Below are positions 42,277-48,463 of a stretch of DNA of 48,463 nt, piece by piece. The position numbers and the translations under genes were made by a program. Numbering within the stretch: position 1 is the stretch's first letter; every line of letters begins with the position of its first letter. Under the pieces are notes generated by a model. It was given only the letters and a program-made list of their open reading frames with translations, had not been told where the DNA came from and did not search any database. The stretch comes from Theionarchaea archaeon (GTDB lineage: Archaea; Methanobacteriota_B; Thermococci; Methanofastidiosales; SZ-28-30): assembly GCA_018992565.1 (NCBI GenBank), contig JACVGW010000002.1:1-48463 (forward strand), given 5' to 3'.

Positions 42277-42381
42277 ATGGCGATCCAGCCCCACCACGAT
42301 GATTTCTCATATATACTGGCCGATGGGGAGAATTTCAAAGTGCACCGATATACATATAAGCTCAAAAGCAAAAAGAAATAA
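42277..42381 (+). CDS. 34-aa basic miniprotein
   Basis: From ATG at 42277 a frame of 34 codons begins MAIQPHHDDFSYILADGE and ends KLKSKKK. A stop codon sits four codons upstream, so this is the only start. An AAATAAAAAG element at 42238-42247 lies about 35 nt before it. It leads the co-directional gene at 42416. The strongly basic tail suggests nucleic-acid or ribosome binding. No family recognised. Confidence 0.42.
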   Translation: MAIQPHHDDFSYILADGENFKVHRYTYKLKSKKK

Positions 42382-42415
42382 CTGAAGCCCCATATTATGA
42401 CGAGATGTGACGTTC

Positions 42416-42997
42416 ATGAGTCCCTTAGAGGTTATGATTCCCAGTGTTCGCCTGCCTGTCACAGAAGAGATCTTCTATGATAGCGTGAAGGATACCTATA
42501 GAAATGTCAAAGGTATGCTGGCTCTCAGCCAGCAGTTCTACTTTTCTGCTCTCAATGCCTTCAAAGCGACAGCAGGTTCCAGGGATGAATCGATGCTGAG
42601 AATACTTGCCGATCACTCCGATCTCAAGAACGAATTAAGGGAGAAGCTGTCTCTTGCTGGAATGACTCAGATAGACATTGCTCTGGAACCAGGCAAAGTT
42701 GAGATAGTGTATCCCAAATACGATATGAGGTATGAGTACAGAGAAACCGGCATGTATAATACAGTCTATGTAGAGAATCCCGTTGGAAACCCAAAAAAAA
42801 TTCTCCGGATCGAAAAAGAGGGCAGTACTGCTCCTGGCATATTTTCTGTGGGGAAAAAAGACTCGTGGTTTATGAAGGAGTGGCCAGAAGTCCTGGTGTA
42901 TCTTGACGCGAAATATTTCAAGAAGAGGCTCGATGCGCTACTTGATTTCTTTAATATTCCTGGGGATTGGTTTGAGAAGGCCGTGTCATCTCTCTAG
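42416..42997 (+). CDS. Unrecognised 193-aa protein
   Basis: A 193-residue soluble protein (LPVTEEIFYDSVKDTYRNV; later VEIVYPKYDMRYEYRETG; then ILRIEKEGSTAPGIFSVGKK). Helical N-terminal third, beta-rich centre and helical end (KRLDALLDFFNIPGDWFEKA). No family recognised. ATG 42416 follows GAGATGTGACG; a GTG three codons earlier is an alternative. It is downstream of a 34-aa miniprotein. A pyrimidine-rich tract (TTTCTCTCTGTCTTTTTGGC) at about 43050 may terminate the transcript. Confidence 0.7.
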   Translation: MSPLEVMIPSVRLPVTEEIFYDSVKDTYRNVKGMLALSQQFYFSALNAFKATAGSRDESMLRILADHSDLKNELREKLSLAGMTQIDIALEPGKVEIVYPKYDMRYEYRETGMYNTVYVENPVGNPKKILRIEKEGSTAPGIFSVGKKDSWFMKEWPEVLVYLDAKYFKKRLDALLDFFNIPGDWFEKAVSSL

Positions 42998-43116
42998 CTC
43001 TTGCTGCAATCCGGAGCTATTTTGATACGTCTCTCTGAACCTGGTGGTTTCTCTCTGTCTTTTTGGCTCTTGCAGGGGGCTGCATTCTCTTTAATGCAGA
43101 AAAAAGAAAGCAGCAG

Positions 43117-43425
43117 TCACTTTTTCACTCCCAGAAGTGTGATCACTGAAAAGGTCAGAGTGATCATGAGGAAGACAAAGACCGCGCCGAACAGAAAAAC
43201 CAGAGAAATTATGATATCTTTGAATTCTGGGCTGATCTGGAGCAGTAATGGAGACAGGATATACCCTGCAAAGAAGAACAGTATCAAGTACAGGGACCGG
43301 TTCCATTTCTCACCTACTTCTCCTCCGGGAATGGCCTTTTTCAACTTGAAAGCTCTATACACATTAGCCGCCATGACTGCGGTGGCAAGCACACTCAACA
43401 TATAGTAAATCATGGCAAGATTCAT
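43117..43425 (-). CDS. Small three-helix membrane protein
   Basis: A 102-residue protein with helices MIYYMLSVLATAVMAANVY, RSLYLILFFFAGYILSPLLL and DIIISLVFLFGAVFVFLMIT plus TLTFSVITLLGV. Its start overlaps the end of the 261-aa gene by 4 nt (ATGA), so the two are translationally coupled. No family recognised. It may anchor its partner at the membrane. Confidence 0.65.
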   Translation of the reverse strand: MNLAMIYYMLSVLATAVMAANVYRAFKLKKAIPGGEVGEKWNRSLYLILFFFAGYILSPLLLQISPEFKDIIISLVFLFGAVFVFLMITLTFSVITLLGVKK

Positions 43426-44207
43426 GATGGTTCCTCCTCAATTGCTTCTCTCAGTCTCTGCGAGAGTATCTTGGCTTTTTTCTTGTCATAGAAAAGGTAG
43501 GTGATCTTCTCGACCTCTGAAATTGCTCTCAAAAGCTCCTGTTTGTCAGATCCCGATTCTTCAAGCATACTGACGATTTTCTCAACAGGTTCTCCCAATA
43601 CATCAGTGACCACCTCCTTCAACCTGACAGCAAGATCAGGCTTCTTTCCACCGTATACCGAAAGCACGATGTTTTTGCTGGGGAGGCTCAGGAACCAATC
43701 AATGCATTCAGCACTGCTAATGAGTTCGTTTTTTCTCTGGCAGATACAGTATTCAGGAAATCCCCTCTCTAAGAGTATGTAGCAGAGTCCCTCTTCTGAA
43801 GTCAAAGTCACTACTCCGGTGAACAAGTTGTCCCCCAATTGAACCAGCAGCTTCTTGATGTCCATGTTTCTAGCAACTGTGTCTTCAAGCAGAGGATCAC
43901 TCGCACAGATGTGATAGTTTATGTGCACGACTTCCTTTTTCAATCGGTAGCACCCTATGAGTGCTTGCTGGGTCTTCAACTGATGGAGGATTTCAGCATA
44001 TGCAACTGGATAGGTGTTTGTGCTGGTACATCTTACAGATAGGATGGTTTCTCCGTGGTCCAGTAGTATGACAGCTCGATCATCTGGAAATTCAAGTTCG
44101 AGGAATCCTGTGGTTTTTTCCTCGCGCAGTGTACGAAGAAACCTCTCCATATATAAGATGGACGATTTCATATCGTTCCATACTGGATCGTTTTTTAGGA
44201 GGAGCAT
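43422..44207 (-). CDS. Unrecognised 261-aa protein with tandem DUF4388-like halves
   Basis: A 261-residue soluble protein. LREEKTTGFLELEFPDDRAVILLDHGETIL and, later, GDNLFTGVVTLTSEEGLCYI (quoted in part: TTGFLELEFPDDRAVILLD) are two segments of the same pattern, which resembles the N-terminal part of DUF4388/PATAN signalling domains. The C-terminus is helical (KQELLRAISEVEKITYLFY). AGGTGA precedes the ATG by 7 nt and forms the end of the small gene upstream. It is coupled to a membrane protein downstream. A signalling or scaffold role is a guess. Confidence 0.6.
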   Translation of the reverse strand: MLLLKNDPVWNDMKSSILYMERFLRTLREEKTTGFLELEFPDDRAVILLDHGETILSVRCTSTNTYPVAYAEILHQLKTQQALIGCYRLKKEVVHINYHICASDPLLEDTVARNMDIKKLLVQLGDNLFTGVVTLTSEEGLCYILLERGFPEYCICQRKNELISSAECIDWFLSLPSKNIVLSVYGGKKPDLAVRLKEVVTDVLGEPVEKIVSMLEESGSDKQELLRAISEVEKITYLFYDKKKAKILSQRLREAIEEEPS

Positions 44208-44214
44208 AGACTGA

Positions 44215-44367
44215 TCACCTGCACTTCATTTGAGAATCTTTGATCTTGTGTCTCCTCTCCTTTATAAGAGTTGCGGACCTGTCACCACGCGAATAGTCGG
44301 GTTCATGGAGAAGACCCGAGTCAAGGTATCTTGAAGCAGCAGACCTCCTTCGACGTGCGCGGCCCAT
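44215..44367 (-). CDS. 50-aa Arg-rich miniprotein
   Basis: Direct translation of the minus strand gives a 50-codon frame: MGRARRRRSAASRYLDSGLL at the start and ERRHKIKDSQMKCR at the end. Its TGA stop lies inside the AGGTGA ribosome-binding site of the 261-aa gene, 8 nt before that ATG, a classic coupled-operon arrangement. An AGGT lies close upstream of the ATG. It is strongly basic, so RNA or DNA binding is possible. No family recognised. The high GC of this stretch is explained by this frame. Confidence 0.5.
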   Translation of the reverse strand: MGRARRRRSAASRYLDSGLLHEPDYSRGDRSATLIKERRHKIKDSQMKCR

Positions 44368-44423
44368 AGAAGACCTGTTTCGCCGGAACTGCCGGAATCC
44401 TAACGATTTAATACACAGAGCGA

Positions 44424-44558
44424 ATGTCTCATCGCTATAGTGGTGGACAACTGCAATCGTTTGTTACTACAGAGTGTAAGGAATGTGCTTTTGCATACCA
44501 TTGCACTATCTACGAGAATGGTCGATATAATATGAAGCCTGCAAGAAGACTTCCATAG
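44424..44558 (+). CDS. 44-aa Cys-containing miniprotein
   Basis: A plus-strand frame of 44 codons: MSHRYSGGQLQSFVTTECKE at the start, then CAFAYHCTIYENGRYNM and a KPARRLP end. Cys18-x2-Cys21-x5-Cys27 suggests a metal knuckle. It is divergent from the 50-aa gene, with a 57-bp gap containing GATTTAATAC and weak AT-rich sequence. No strong ribosome-binding site. No family recognised. Confidence 0.42.
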   Translation: MSHRYSGGQLQSFVTTECKECAFAYHCTIYENGRYNMKPARRLP

Positions 44559-44599
44559 GTTGTCAAAACGTAGACATCTGGCGACACACAGATGGTCAA

Positions 44600-44609
44600 C
44601 CTTTATATA
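44600..44609 (+). promoter_or_regulatory. TATA box upstream of the caspase-like gene
   Basis: CCTTTATATAG predicts a start near 44632, leaving a leader of about 140 nt before the ATG at 44773. A 16-codon frame (MSGPPSELSLQL...) starts at 44688 in this leader, and a 5-codon frame overlaps the main ATG; either could regulate translation. Confidence 0.5.
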
Positions 44610-44772
44610 GAATGAAACACACATAGACTGAATACATTCTGCACAGGCAACCCTTCTGGACAGTCTGCTCTTTTCGGCGGGAGAACATGTCAGGACCGCC
44701 AAGTGAACTCTCTCTGCAATTAACAGTTGCATTCTGAAATATTCCAGAAGAAAAAGCCATGGAAGTGAGGGA

Positions 44773-46176
44773 ATGATCGTTAACGTCTTTGATGAACGTG
44801 CACCTGGCAAACACCAGGCTGCTCCTCTGGAGAGAGGACAGAATGTGGTGATTGTGGAGATCAAGAAGACTATGACCATGAGGGAGGTAGTCTCCAAGAT
44901 TGTAGAAGAAATCAAGGCGAGAGGGGGCGGGCCGGAATCAGTCTCAATCATGCGGTTTTTTGGCCACGGGAATGCTGGAATGATGGAATTTGGCAGAGAT
45001 CTTCAATACTGGAATGTAGAACCTTTCAGAGAACTGGCAACATACCTCGATCCCAATGGAAAAGGTCTTGAATTACATGGATGTTACACAGCGAGTGCTG
45101 TTTCCGTTCCTGGCCAGGATTGTTCGAAACCGGGAGCATTCTATCCCCGTGAATCTCAGCCAGGGTACGTCGGGCTGGGATTTGAACTACTCTTGGCTTT
45201 GTCAACCGTTCTGAATGCACCGGTGACAGGTGGAATCAACTGCCAGTATGAAGATCCAGCCCACAAGCTTGAGGGACCCACCATATCAGTGTCTCCTTCA
45301 GGGACGACCATGCGAAATGTCCCCATTGACAGGTATGATGACAGAGGCCAGTCTGCTCAGAAGAAGCTTCAGCCAACTCTTTCAGATAGAATAAAGGTAT
45401 TGCCAGAGACTGAAGACCGTGGACATTCACCTCAGGTTCCAGAATCTGATCTCTCGGAAAGAATTAGAATATTGCCGGATTCTGATGACCCCTTCCATAG
45501 ATTTGGTGCTGACACGTTGGCAGAGGTCCCGGCACAAGAATTCGATCCTCTGGACTCCTTTGATGAATGTGGCAAGAATAGAATGATAGATCCTTTCCAG
45601 ATTGATGACAGCCCAATAACCCCTTCAGCCCTGAACCCACTTTCTATATATGGTGCTGACAGGTTAAGAGATGTCCCAACCCATGATCCTCTTCATTCTC
45701 CGAACCCATTCAATAACAGCCGTCATGATCGAATGTTTGATCCTGTCCATACTGATGACAGGCCAACAACCCCTTCAGTCCTGAACCCATTCTTCAGATA
45801 TGGAGCTGACAAGTTAACAGATGTTCCAGTGCATGACCCTTTTCATTCTTCGAATCCTGACCCATTTGGCAGGGTTGGCCAAGATCGAGTGATAGATCTG
45901 CTCCATGATGATAGCAGTGATCATAACAGATCTTTCAATCCATTTTCTATATATGGTGCTGACACGCTAAGAGACGTCCCGACCCATGATCTTCTTCATT
46001 CTCCGAACCCATTCAATAACAGCGGTCATGATCGAATGTTTGATCCTGTCCATACTGATGACAGGCTGATAACCCCTTCAGCCCTGAACCCATTCTTCAG
46101 ATACGGCGCCAACCAGCTGACACATACGCCCCAGAATACCCCCTTGGAACCCACAAAAAAGAGGCGTCTGAAATAG
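44773..46176 (+). CDS. Caspase-like (DUF4347-type) protein with tandem repeats
   Basis: A 467-residue protein without a signal peptide. The N-terminal domain (about 1-185) has strand VSIMRFFGHGNAGMMEFG with His65 and, 39 residues later, GKGLELHGCYTASAV with Cys104. The His-Gly then Gly-Cys order, each at the end of a beta strand, matches DUF4347 and other clan-CD (caspase-like) folds. From about residue 200 to 460 it is an Asp/Pro/His-rich repeat region: five YGADxLxxVP units separated by SPNPFNNSxHDRMFDPVH-type segments; two longer copies are nearly identical at DNA level. It ends with the basic tail TKKRRLK. Protease activity is inferred from the dyad. It is followed by the ubiquitin-like/GcvH-like gene after 48 nt. 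Confidence 0.75.
   Translation: MIVNVFDERAPGKHQAAPLERGQNVVIVEIKKTMTMREVVSKIVEEIKARGGGPESVSIMRFFGHGNAGMMEFGRDLQYWNVEPFRELATYLDPNGKGLELHGCYTASAVSVPGQDCSKPGAFYPRESQPGYVGLGFELLLALSTVLNAPVTGGINCQYEDPAHKLEGPTISVSPSGTTMRNVPIDRYDDRGQSAQKKLQPTLSDRIKVLPETEDRGHSPQVPESDLSERIRILPDSDDPFHRFGADTLAEVPAQEFDPLDSFDECGKNRMIDPFQIDDSPITPSALNPLSIYGADRLRDVPTHDPLHSPNPFNNSRHDRMFDPVHTDDRPTTPSVLNPFFRYGADKLTDVPVHDPFHSSNPDPFGRVGQDRVIDLLHDDSSDHNRSFNPFSIYGADTLRDVPTHDLLHSPNPFNNSGHDRMFDPVHTDDRLITPSALNPFFRYGANQLTHTPQNTPLEPTKKRRLK
45640..45803 (+). repeat. Long intragenic repeat, copy 1
   Basis: The 164 bases here recur 303 bp downstream (45943-46106) with only scattered mismatches. They encode SIYGADRLRDVPTHDPLHSP and the following segment through LNPFFRY. 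The spacing equals 101 codons, two of the roughly 50-residue protein repeats. The high DNA identity shows a recent duplication or gene conversion. Confidence 0.85.
45943..46106 (+). repeat. Long intragenic repeat, copy 2
   Basis: Second copy of the 164-bp repeat of the caspase-like gene, in the same frame, 303 bp after copy 1. Confidence 0.85.
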
Positions 46177-46224
46177 ATGTTGAACGACCAGCATCTCAAG
46201 AGGTCACGACCGCGTCTTTAAGAC

Positions 46225-47043
46225 ATGGAGGAGGAAATAGTGTTTGACATTGAGATTCTCCTGAAAGAGGGCAACCCACAAATCCCTGCAAGCCCCAGAA
46301 GCTGGCGCCTCTCTCTGCCAGCAGACGTCGAAGTGAAACACATACTGGAAATTCTCATTCCCAAATTGGGATTGCCGACGCATAGGGCAGATGGGACCCC
46401 CTTGAGATACAACATACAGCATCTGAAGACTGATAGGACACTTTCTCAGAGTGAGACACTTGACCTCGCAGGTGTTGTTGACAGAGATGTCTGTCTGCTC
46501 CTGGCTTACCCAGTCTCTGGAAAATCCACTAGAACACAGTCTGCAGCAGGGCACCAAGCACAAGAGACACGCCCTCAACAGAGGCCGCTCACCCAGAGGG
46601 ACTTGCCTGTGAGGGAACCTGAGACTTTTCCGTTGTATGTTCCTTCGGACCTTCTATATAGCAGTCACCACCTGTGGATTGATGTATCCTCAGGCCGTGT
46701 AGGGATCACTCATCTTCTGGCTCGGAAGATGTCCATAATTCTGTCTGTAGGCCTGCCAGAACAGGGCGGGGAAATCTTTCCAGGTCAGACAACTTCTACC
46801 ATATGGTTTCTCAATGAATCTATGTATGAAGGCGAAATATCCTTACCTTCTCCGTTTCACGGGGTTATTAAAGACATTAACAAGGATATCACTGAGAGGT
46901 TCCTCAGGGAAGCGAAATCTGAGTTGATACTTGAAGATCCTTACGGCAGAGGGTGGTTATTCGCGATTCAGGTCTCAAAGCCTGTCGAGCTGGATATGTT
47001 GATGGATGCTGCGGCGTACCAGAGATTTGTCGGCATAGTCTGA
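46225..47043 (+). CDS. Ubiquitin-like (YukD-type) domain fused to a GcvH-like domain lacking the lipoyl lysine
   Basis: A 272-residue fusion. Residues about 5-95 form a beta-grasp ubiquitin-like domain: WRLSLPADVEVKHILEILIP, then RYNIQHLKTDRTLSQSETLD and GVVDRDVCLLL, the pattern of YukD/EsaB-type proteins. A polar linker (96-135) follows. Residues about 136-270 resemble glycine-cleavage H protein: YSSHHLWIDVSSGRVGIT, VGLPEQGGEIFPGQTT, SLPSPFHGVIKDIN and LEDPYGRGWLFAIQVS. The lipoylated motif ESVKA is ESMYE here (198-202), so the lipoyl Lys position holds Tyr201. It is unlikely to carry lipoate. It is 48 nt downstream of the caspase-like gene and may be its substrate or partner. Confidence 0.78.
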   Translation: MEEEIVFDIEILLKEGNPQIPASPRSWRLSLPADVEVKHILEILIPKLGLPTHRADGTPLRYNIQHLKTDRTLSQSETLDLAGVVDRDVCLLLAYPVSGKSTRTQSAAGHQAQETRPQQRPLTQRDLPVREPETFPLYVPSDLLYSSHHLWIDVSSGRVGITHLLARKMSIILSVGLPEQGGEIFPGQTTSTIWFLNESMYEGEISLPSPFHGVIKDINKDITERFLREAKSELILEDPYGRGWLFAIQVSKPVELDMLMDAAAYQRFVGIV

Positions 47044-47071
47044 TGTATGGCGTCTCAGGGTTGACCAGACA

Positions 47072-47081
47072 ACCTTTAAAG
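47072..47081 (+). promoter_or_regulatory. TATA box of the DUF167-TOPRIM pair
   Basis: ACCTTTAAAGG is centred about 27 nt before the ATG at 47103, predicting a leaderless transcript. Confidence 0.55.
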
Positions 47082-47102
47082 GGACTATCCTTACCAGTGA
47101 GT

Positions 47103-47399
47103 ATGGACCTTCAAGCTGCACTGTCTGAAAGCGACCGAGGAACCCTTCTTCACGTTCGTGTTATACCGGGTTCGAGAATGTATGAGATATCCTATGATGT
47201 GTGGAGAAAAGAGCTGAGGGTCAAAGTGATGGCTCATCCACAACGTGGAAAAGCCAACCAGGATATCGTGTCTTTCCTGGAGCGTTATTTTAAGAACCCA
47301 GTCATTGTGACAGGTGCTACAAGTCGCTCCAAGACGATTAGAGTCGACAACTCATTCAAGGAAACCACTACCATCCTAGAGGGTGTTGTTCATGAATGA
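47103..47399 (+). CDS. DUF167/YggU family protein
   Basis: A 98-residue UPF0235 protein. GTLLHVRVIPGSRMYEISYD, LRVKVMAHPQRGKANQDIVS FLERYF (pieces: KVMAHPQRGKANQDIV) and IVTGATSRSKTIRVD match the YggU family. The family function is unknown. ATG 47103 is preferred because the TATA box is at the leaderless distance and longer frames overlap the preceding gene. It overlaps the TOPRIM gene by 8 nt, so they are coupled. Confidence 0.88.
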   Translation: MDLQAALSESDRGTLLHVRVIPGSRMYEISYDVWRKELRVKVMAHPQRGKANQDIVSFLERYFKNPVIVTGATSRSKTIRVDNSFKETTTILEGVVHE

Positions 47400-47763
47400 T
47401 AGAGAACGAGTGTTGCATCTCATTGAATCACTGAAGAACGAGCCCGAAGCGGTCATACTGGTGGAAGGTCACAGAGACTACCTGGCTCTCCGGAAGCTAG
47501 GGATAGAACACACCATAGAGAAGATCAGTGGAAAGAGAATACTTGATGATCTTTCATTCCTGGAAGGCAAGAATGTCATACTTCTCACTGATTTTGACAG
47601 TGCAGGCCGCAGGCTGTTCAAGACCCTGCGAACAGAACTGGAAGTTATGGGGTTTAAACCAAACCTGTACTACTGGCAGCAGTTGCAGGAAGCCCTGAGG
47701 GGCGAGATAACCCAGATTGAAGAACTCTCAAGATTCGCTCAGGACTTTCACCAGGTCATGTAA
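47392..47763 (+). CDS. Stand-alone TOPRIM domain protein (UPF0292-type)
   Basis: A 123-residue TOPRIM protein. AVILVEGHRDYLALRKLG carries the conserved Glu, NVILLTDFDSAGRRLFKTL the DxD motif. TOPRIM proteins are nucleases, primase or RNA-processing parts; this single-domain archaeal type is related to the RNase M5/UPF0292 group. ATG 47392 is chosen over a TTG three codons earlier. It overlaps the DUF167 gene, and its stop overlaps that of the opposing corrinoid gene by 8 bp. Confidence 0.88.
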   Translation: MNDRERVLHLIESLKNEPEAVILVEGHRDYLALRKLGIEHTIEKISGKRILDDLSFLEGKNVILLTDFDSAGRRLFKTLRTELEVMGFKPNLYYWQQLQEALRGEITQIEELSRFAQDFHQVM

Positions 47764-48394
47764 TCCCCAGCAGTGACTTTGCTTTTTCCACAGCATCTCT
47801 GGCATCTTCTCCATACGCATCTGCGCCAATTTTGTCAGCAAATTCCTGAGTGAGTGGAGCTCCCCCCACCATGACCTTCACCTGATTTCTGAGTCCTTTC
47901 TCCTGAATTGCTTTAATAATATTCCCCATTTCCTGCATGGTGATTGTCAGAAGGGCGGACATTCCCACAATGTCAGGATGGTGCTCTTCGATCTTCTGGA
48001 TGAAGGTATCAGCTGACACATCAACTCCCAGGTCTACAACATCAAACCCGGCCCCTTCCATGAGCATTCCTACAAGGTTCTTTCCAATGTCATGAATGTC
48101 CCCCTTGACTGTTCCTATCATGAAAGTCCCTCTGGGTTCGACTCCATGCTCAGATAACAACGGCTTCAGAATTTCAAGACTAGTATGCATGGCTCTCGCA
48201 GAAATGAGGACTTCAGGGACGGATATCTCCATGGTCCTGAATTTCGTCCCCACAACATCCATCCCCCTGATCAGTCCCTGGTTGACAATGTCAAGAGGTG
48301 CAACCCCGGAAGAAAGTGCCTTTTCAGTGAGTTGTTTTACCTGTGGAGCATTCCCCTCAATGAGTGCTTCTGCAATCCTGTCCAGTTCGCTCAT
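47756..48394 (-). CDS. Corrinoid (methyltransferase) protein
   Basis: A 212-residue corrinoid protein of the MtaC/MtbC/MttC/methionine-synthase B12-domain type. An N-terminal four-helix cap (about 1-85) includes GLIRGMDVVGTKFRTMEISV and the VPEVLISARAMHTSLEIL helix. The B12-binding domain follows with GTVKGDIHDIGKNLVGMLME (DIHDIG supplies the cobalt His), GFDVVDLGVDVSADTF, VGMSALLTITM and VMVGGAPLTQEFA. It takes part in methyl transfer, possibly from methylated amines, thiols or methanol. ATG 48394 is preferred because a TATA box is centred 25 nt upstream; the longer open frame would start before it. Partner methyltransferases are not in the window. Confidence 0.93.
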   Translation of the reverse strand: MSELDRIAEALIEGNAPQVKQLTEKALSSGVAPLDIVNQGLIRGMDVVGTKFRTMEISVPEVLISARAMHTSLEILKPLLSEHGVEPRGTFMIGTVKGDIHDIGKNLVGMLMEGAGFDVVDLGVDVSADTFIQKIEEHHPDIVGMSALLTITMQEMGNIIKAIQEKGLRNQVKVMVGGAPLTQEFADKIGADAYGEDARDAVEKAKSLLGIT

Positions 48395-48414
48395 GAGATT
48401 CGGTGTATTCTTTA

Positions 48415-48424
48415 CCTTATAACG
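48415..48424 (-). promoter_or_regulatory. TATA box of the corrinoid protein gene
   Basis: CGTTATAAGG on the minus strand, centred about 25 nt before the ATG at 48394. Confidence 0.6.
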
Positions 48425-48463
48425 TTTGTGCACAGGAAGTGATTATTCAATTCGTTGTGTCAT

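Noticed and set aside
44280-44400. GC-rich stretch with several small hairpins, first read as a structured RNA
   Set aside because: A minus-strand 50-codon frame coupled to the next gene explains the composition better.
44688-44772. 16-codon frame MSGPPSELSLQL in the leader of the caspase-like gene, resembling a ubiquitin-like N-terminus
   Set aside because: It ends after 16 codons and the continuation in other frames does not restore a ubiquitin-like domain; noted only as a possible leader ORF.
44400-44951. 183-codon minus-strand frame
   Set aside because: It runs antisense through the caspase-like gene start and the 44-aa gene, and its translation has no domain-like pattern.
45480-46140. 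Repeats that might suggest a CRISPR array
   Set aside because: The repeats are in frame, about 150 bp or longer, unequal and coding; spacing and length do not fit CRISPR.

Overview
The window is archaeal and most likely euryarchaeal. Four things show this: an archaeal ribosomal-protein/RNA-polymerase run (L18e, L13, S9, RpoN, S2), a tRNA-Pro with a canonical archaeal bulge-helix-bulge intron, TATA boxes centred about 24-28 nt before many start codons (leaderless transcripts), and an archaeal-type mevalonate gene set. No IS element, CRISPR array or prophage was seen. HypA/C/D, a DIHDIG corrinoid protein and a ferredoxin-thioredoxin-reductase/rubredoxin fusion suggest a hydrogen-metabolising anaerobe. 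I cannot place the lineage more finely from the sequence alone.

Layout. 1-2740 (minus): mevalonate kinase, a UbiD-family decarboxylase, an LpdD-like prenyl-flavin chaperone and the start of an aconitase-X protein, which look like the archaeal branch of the mevalonate pathway. 2862-3821: HD-domain protein. 3828-6965 (minus): L18e-L13-S9-RpoN-tRNA-Pro-S2 followed by MEMO. 7163-8704 (minus): protein disulfide oxidoreductase, FTR-rubredoxin and glutaredoxin. 8814-14592: a seven-bladed propeller membrane protein, a large secreted protein and an ABC-2 type transporter. 14781-21149: accessory enzymes (SLOG-like protein, methyltransferase, Lrp-type regulator, Fe-S flavoprotein, two-CW protein, DUF885 peptidase, VOC protein, alpha/beta hydrolase). 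21227-22909: hypC-hypD facing hypA. 22987-29664 (minus): argG-carA-carB-argH, divergent from an ACT-domain protein. 30676-33795 (minus): AP-superfamily phosphatase, SQD1/UDP-sulfoquinovose-synthase-like enzyme and thioredoxin. 34032-40385: RadC, a small winged-helix regulator, a Zn-finger miniprotein, a TIM-barrel isomerase, two surface proteins, an amidohydrolase and an unrecognised small protein. 40430-44558: SAM hydrolase and a set of unrecognised small, membrane and signalling-like genes, including several proteins under 60 residues. 44773-47763: a caspase-like repeat protein, a ubiquitin-like/GcvH-like fusion, a DUF167 protein and a TOPRIM protein. 47756-48394: corrinoid protein.

The most novel-looking locus is 44773-47043. 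An intracellular protein has a DUF4347/caspase-like His-Cys fold (GHG...LHGC) followed by about 50-residue repeats. The next gene joins a YukD-like ubiquitin fold to a glycine-cleavage H-protein-like domain whose lipoyl-lysine position is Tyr. I know of no named system with this pair. Other points of interest are the SQD1-like enzyme with a Cys-rich N-terminal extension, the propeller-membrane-PH-like fusion, and four tiny genes recovered by direct translation of gaps (44215-44367, 44424-44558, 42277-42381, 35313-35438).
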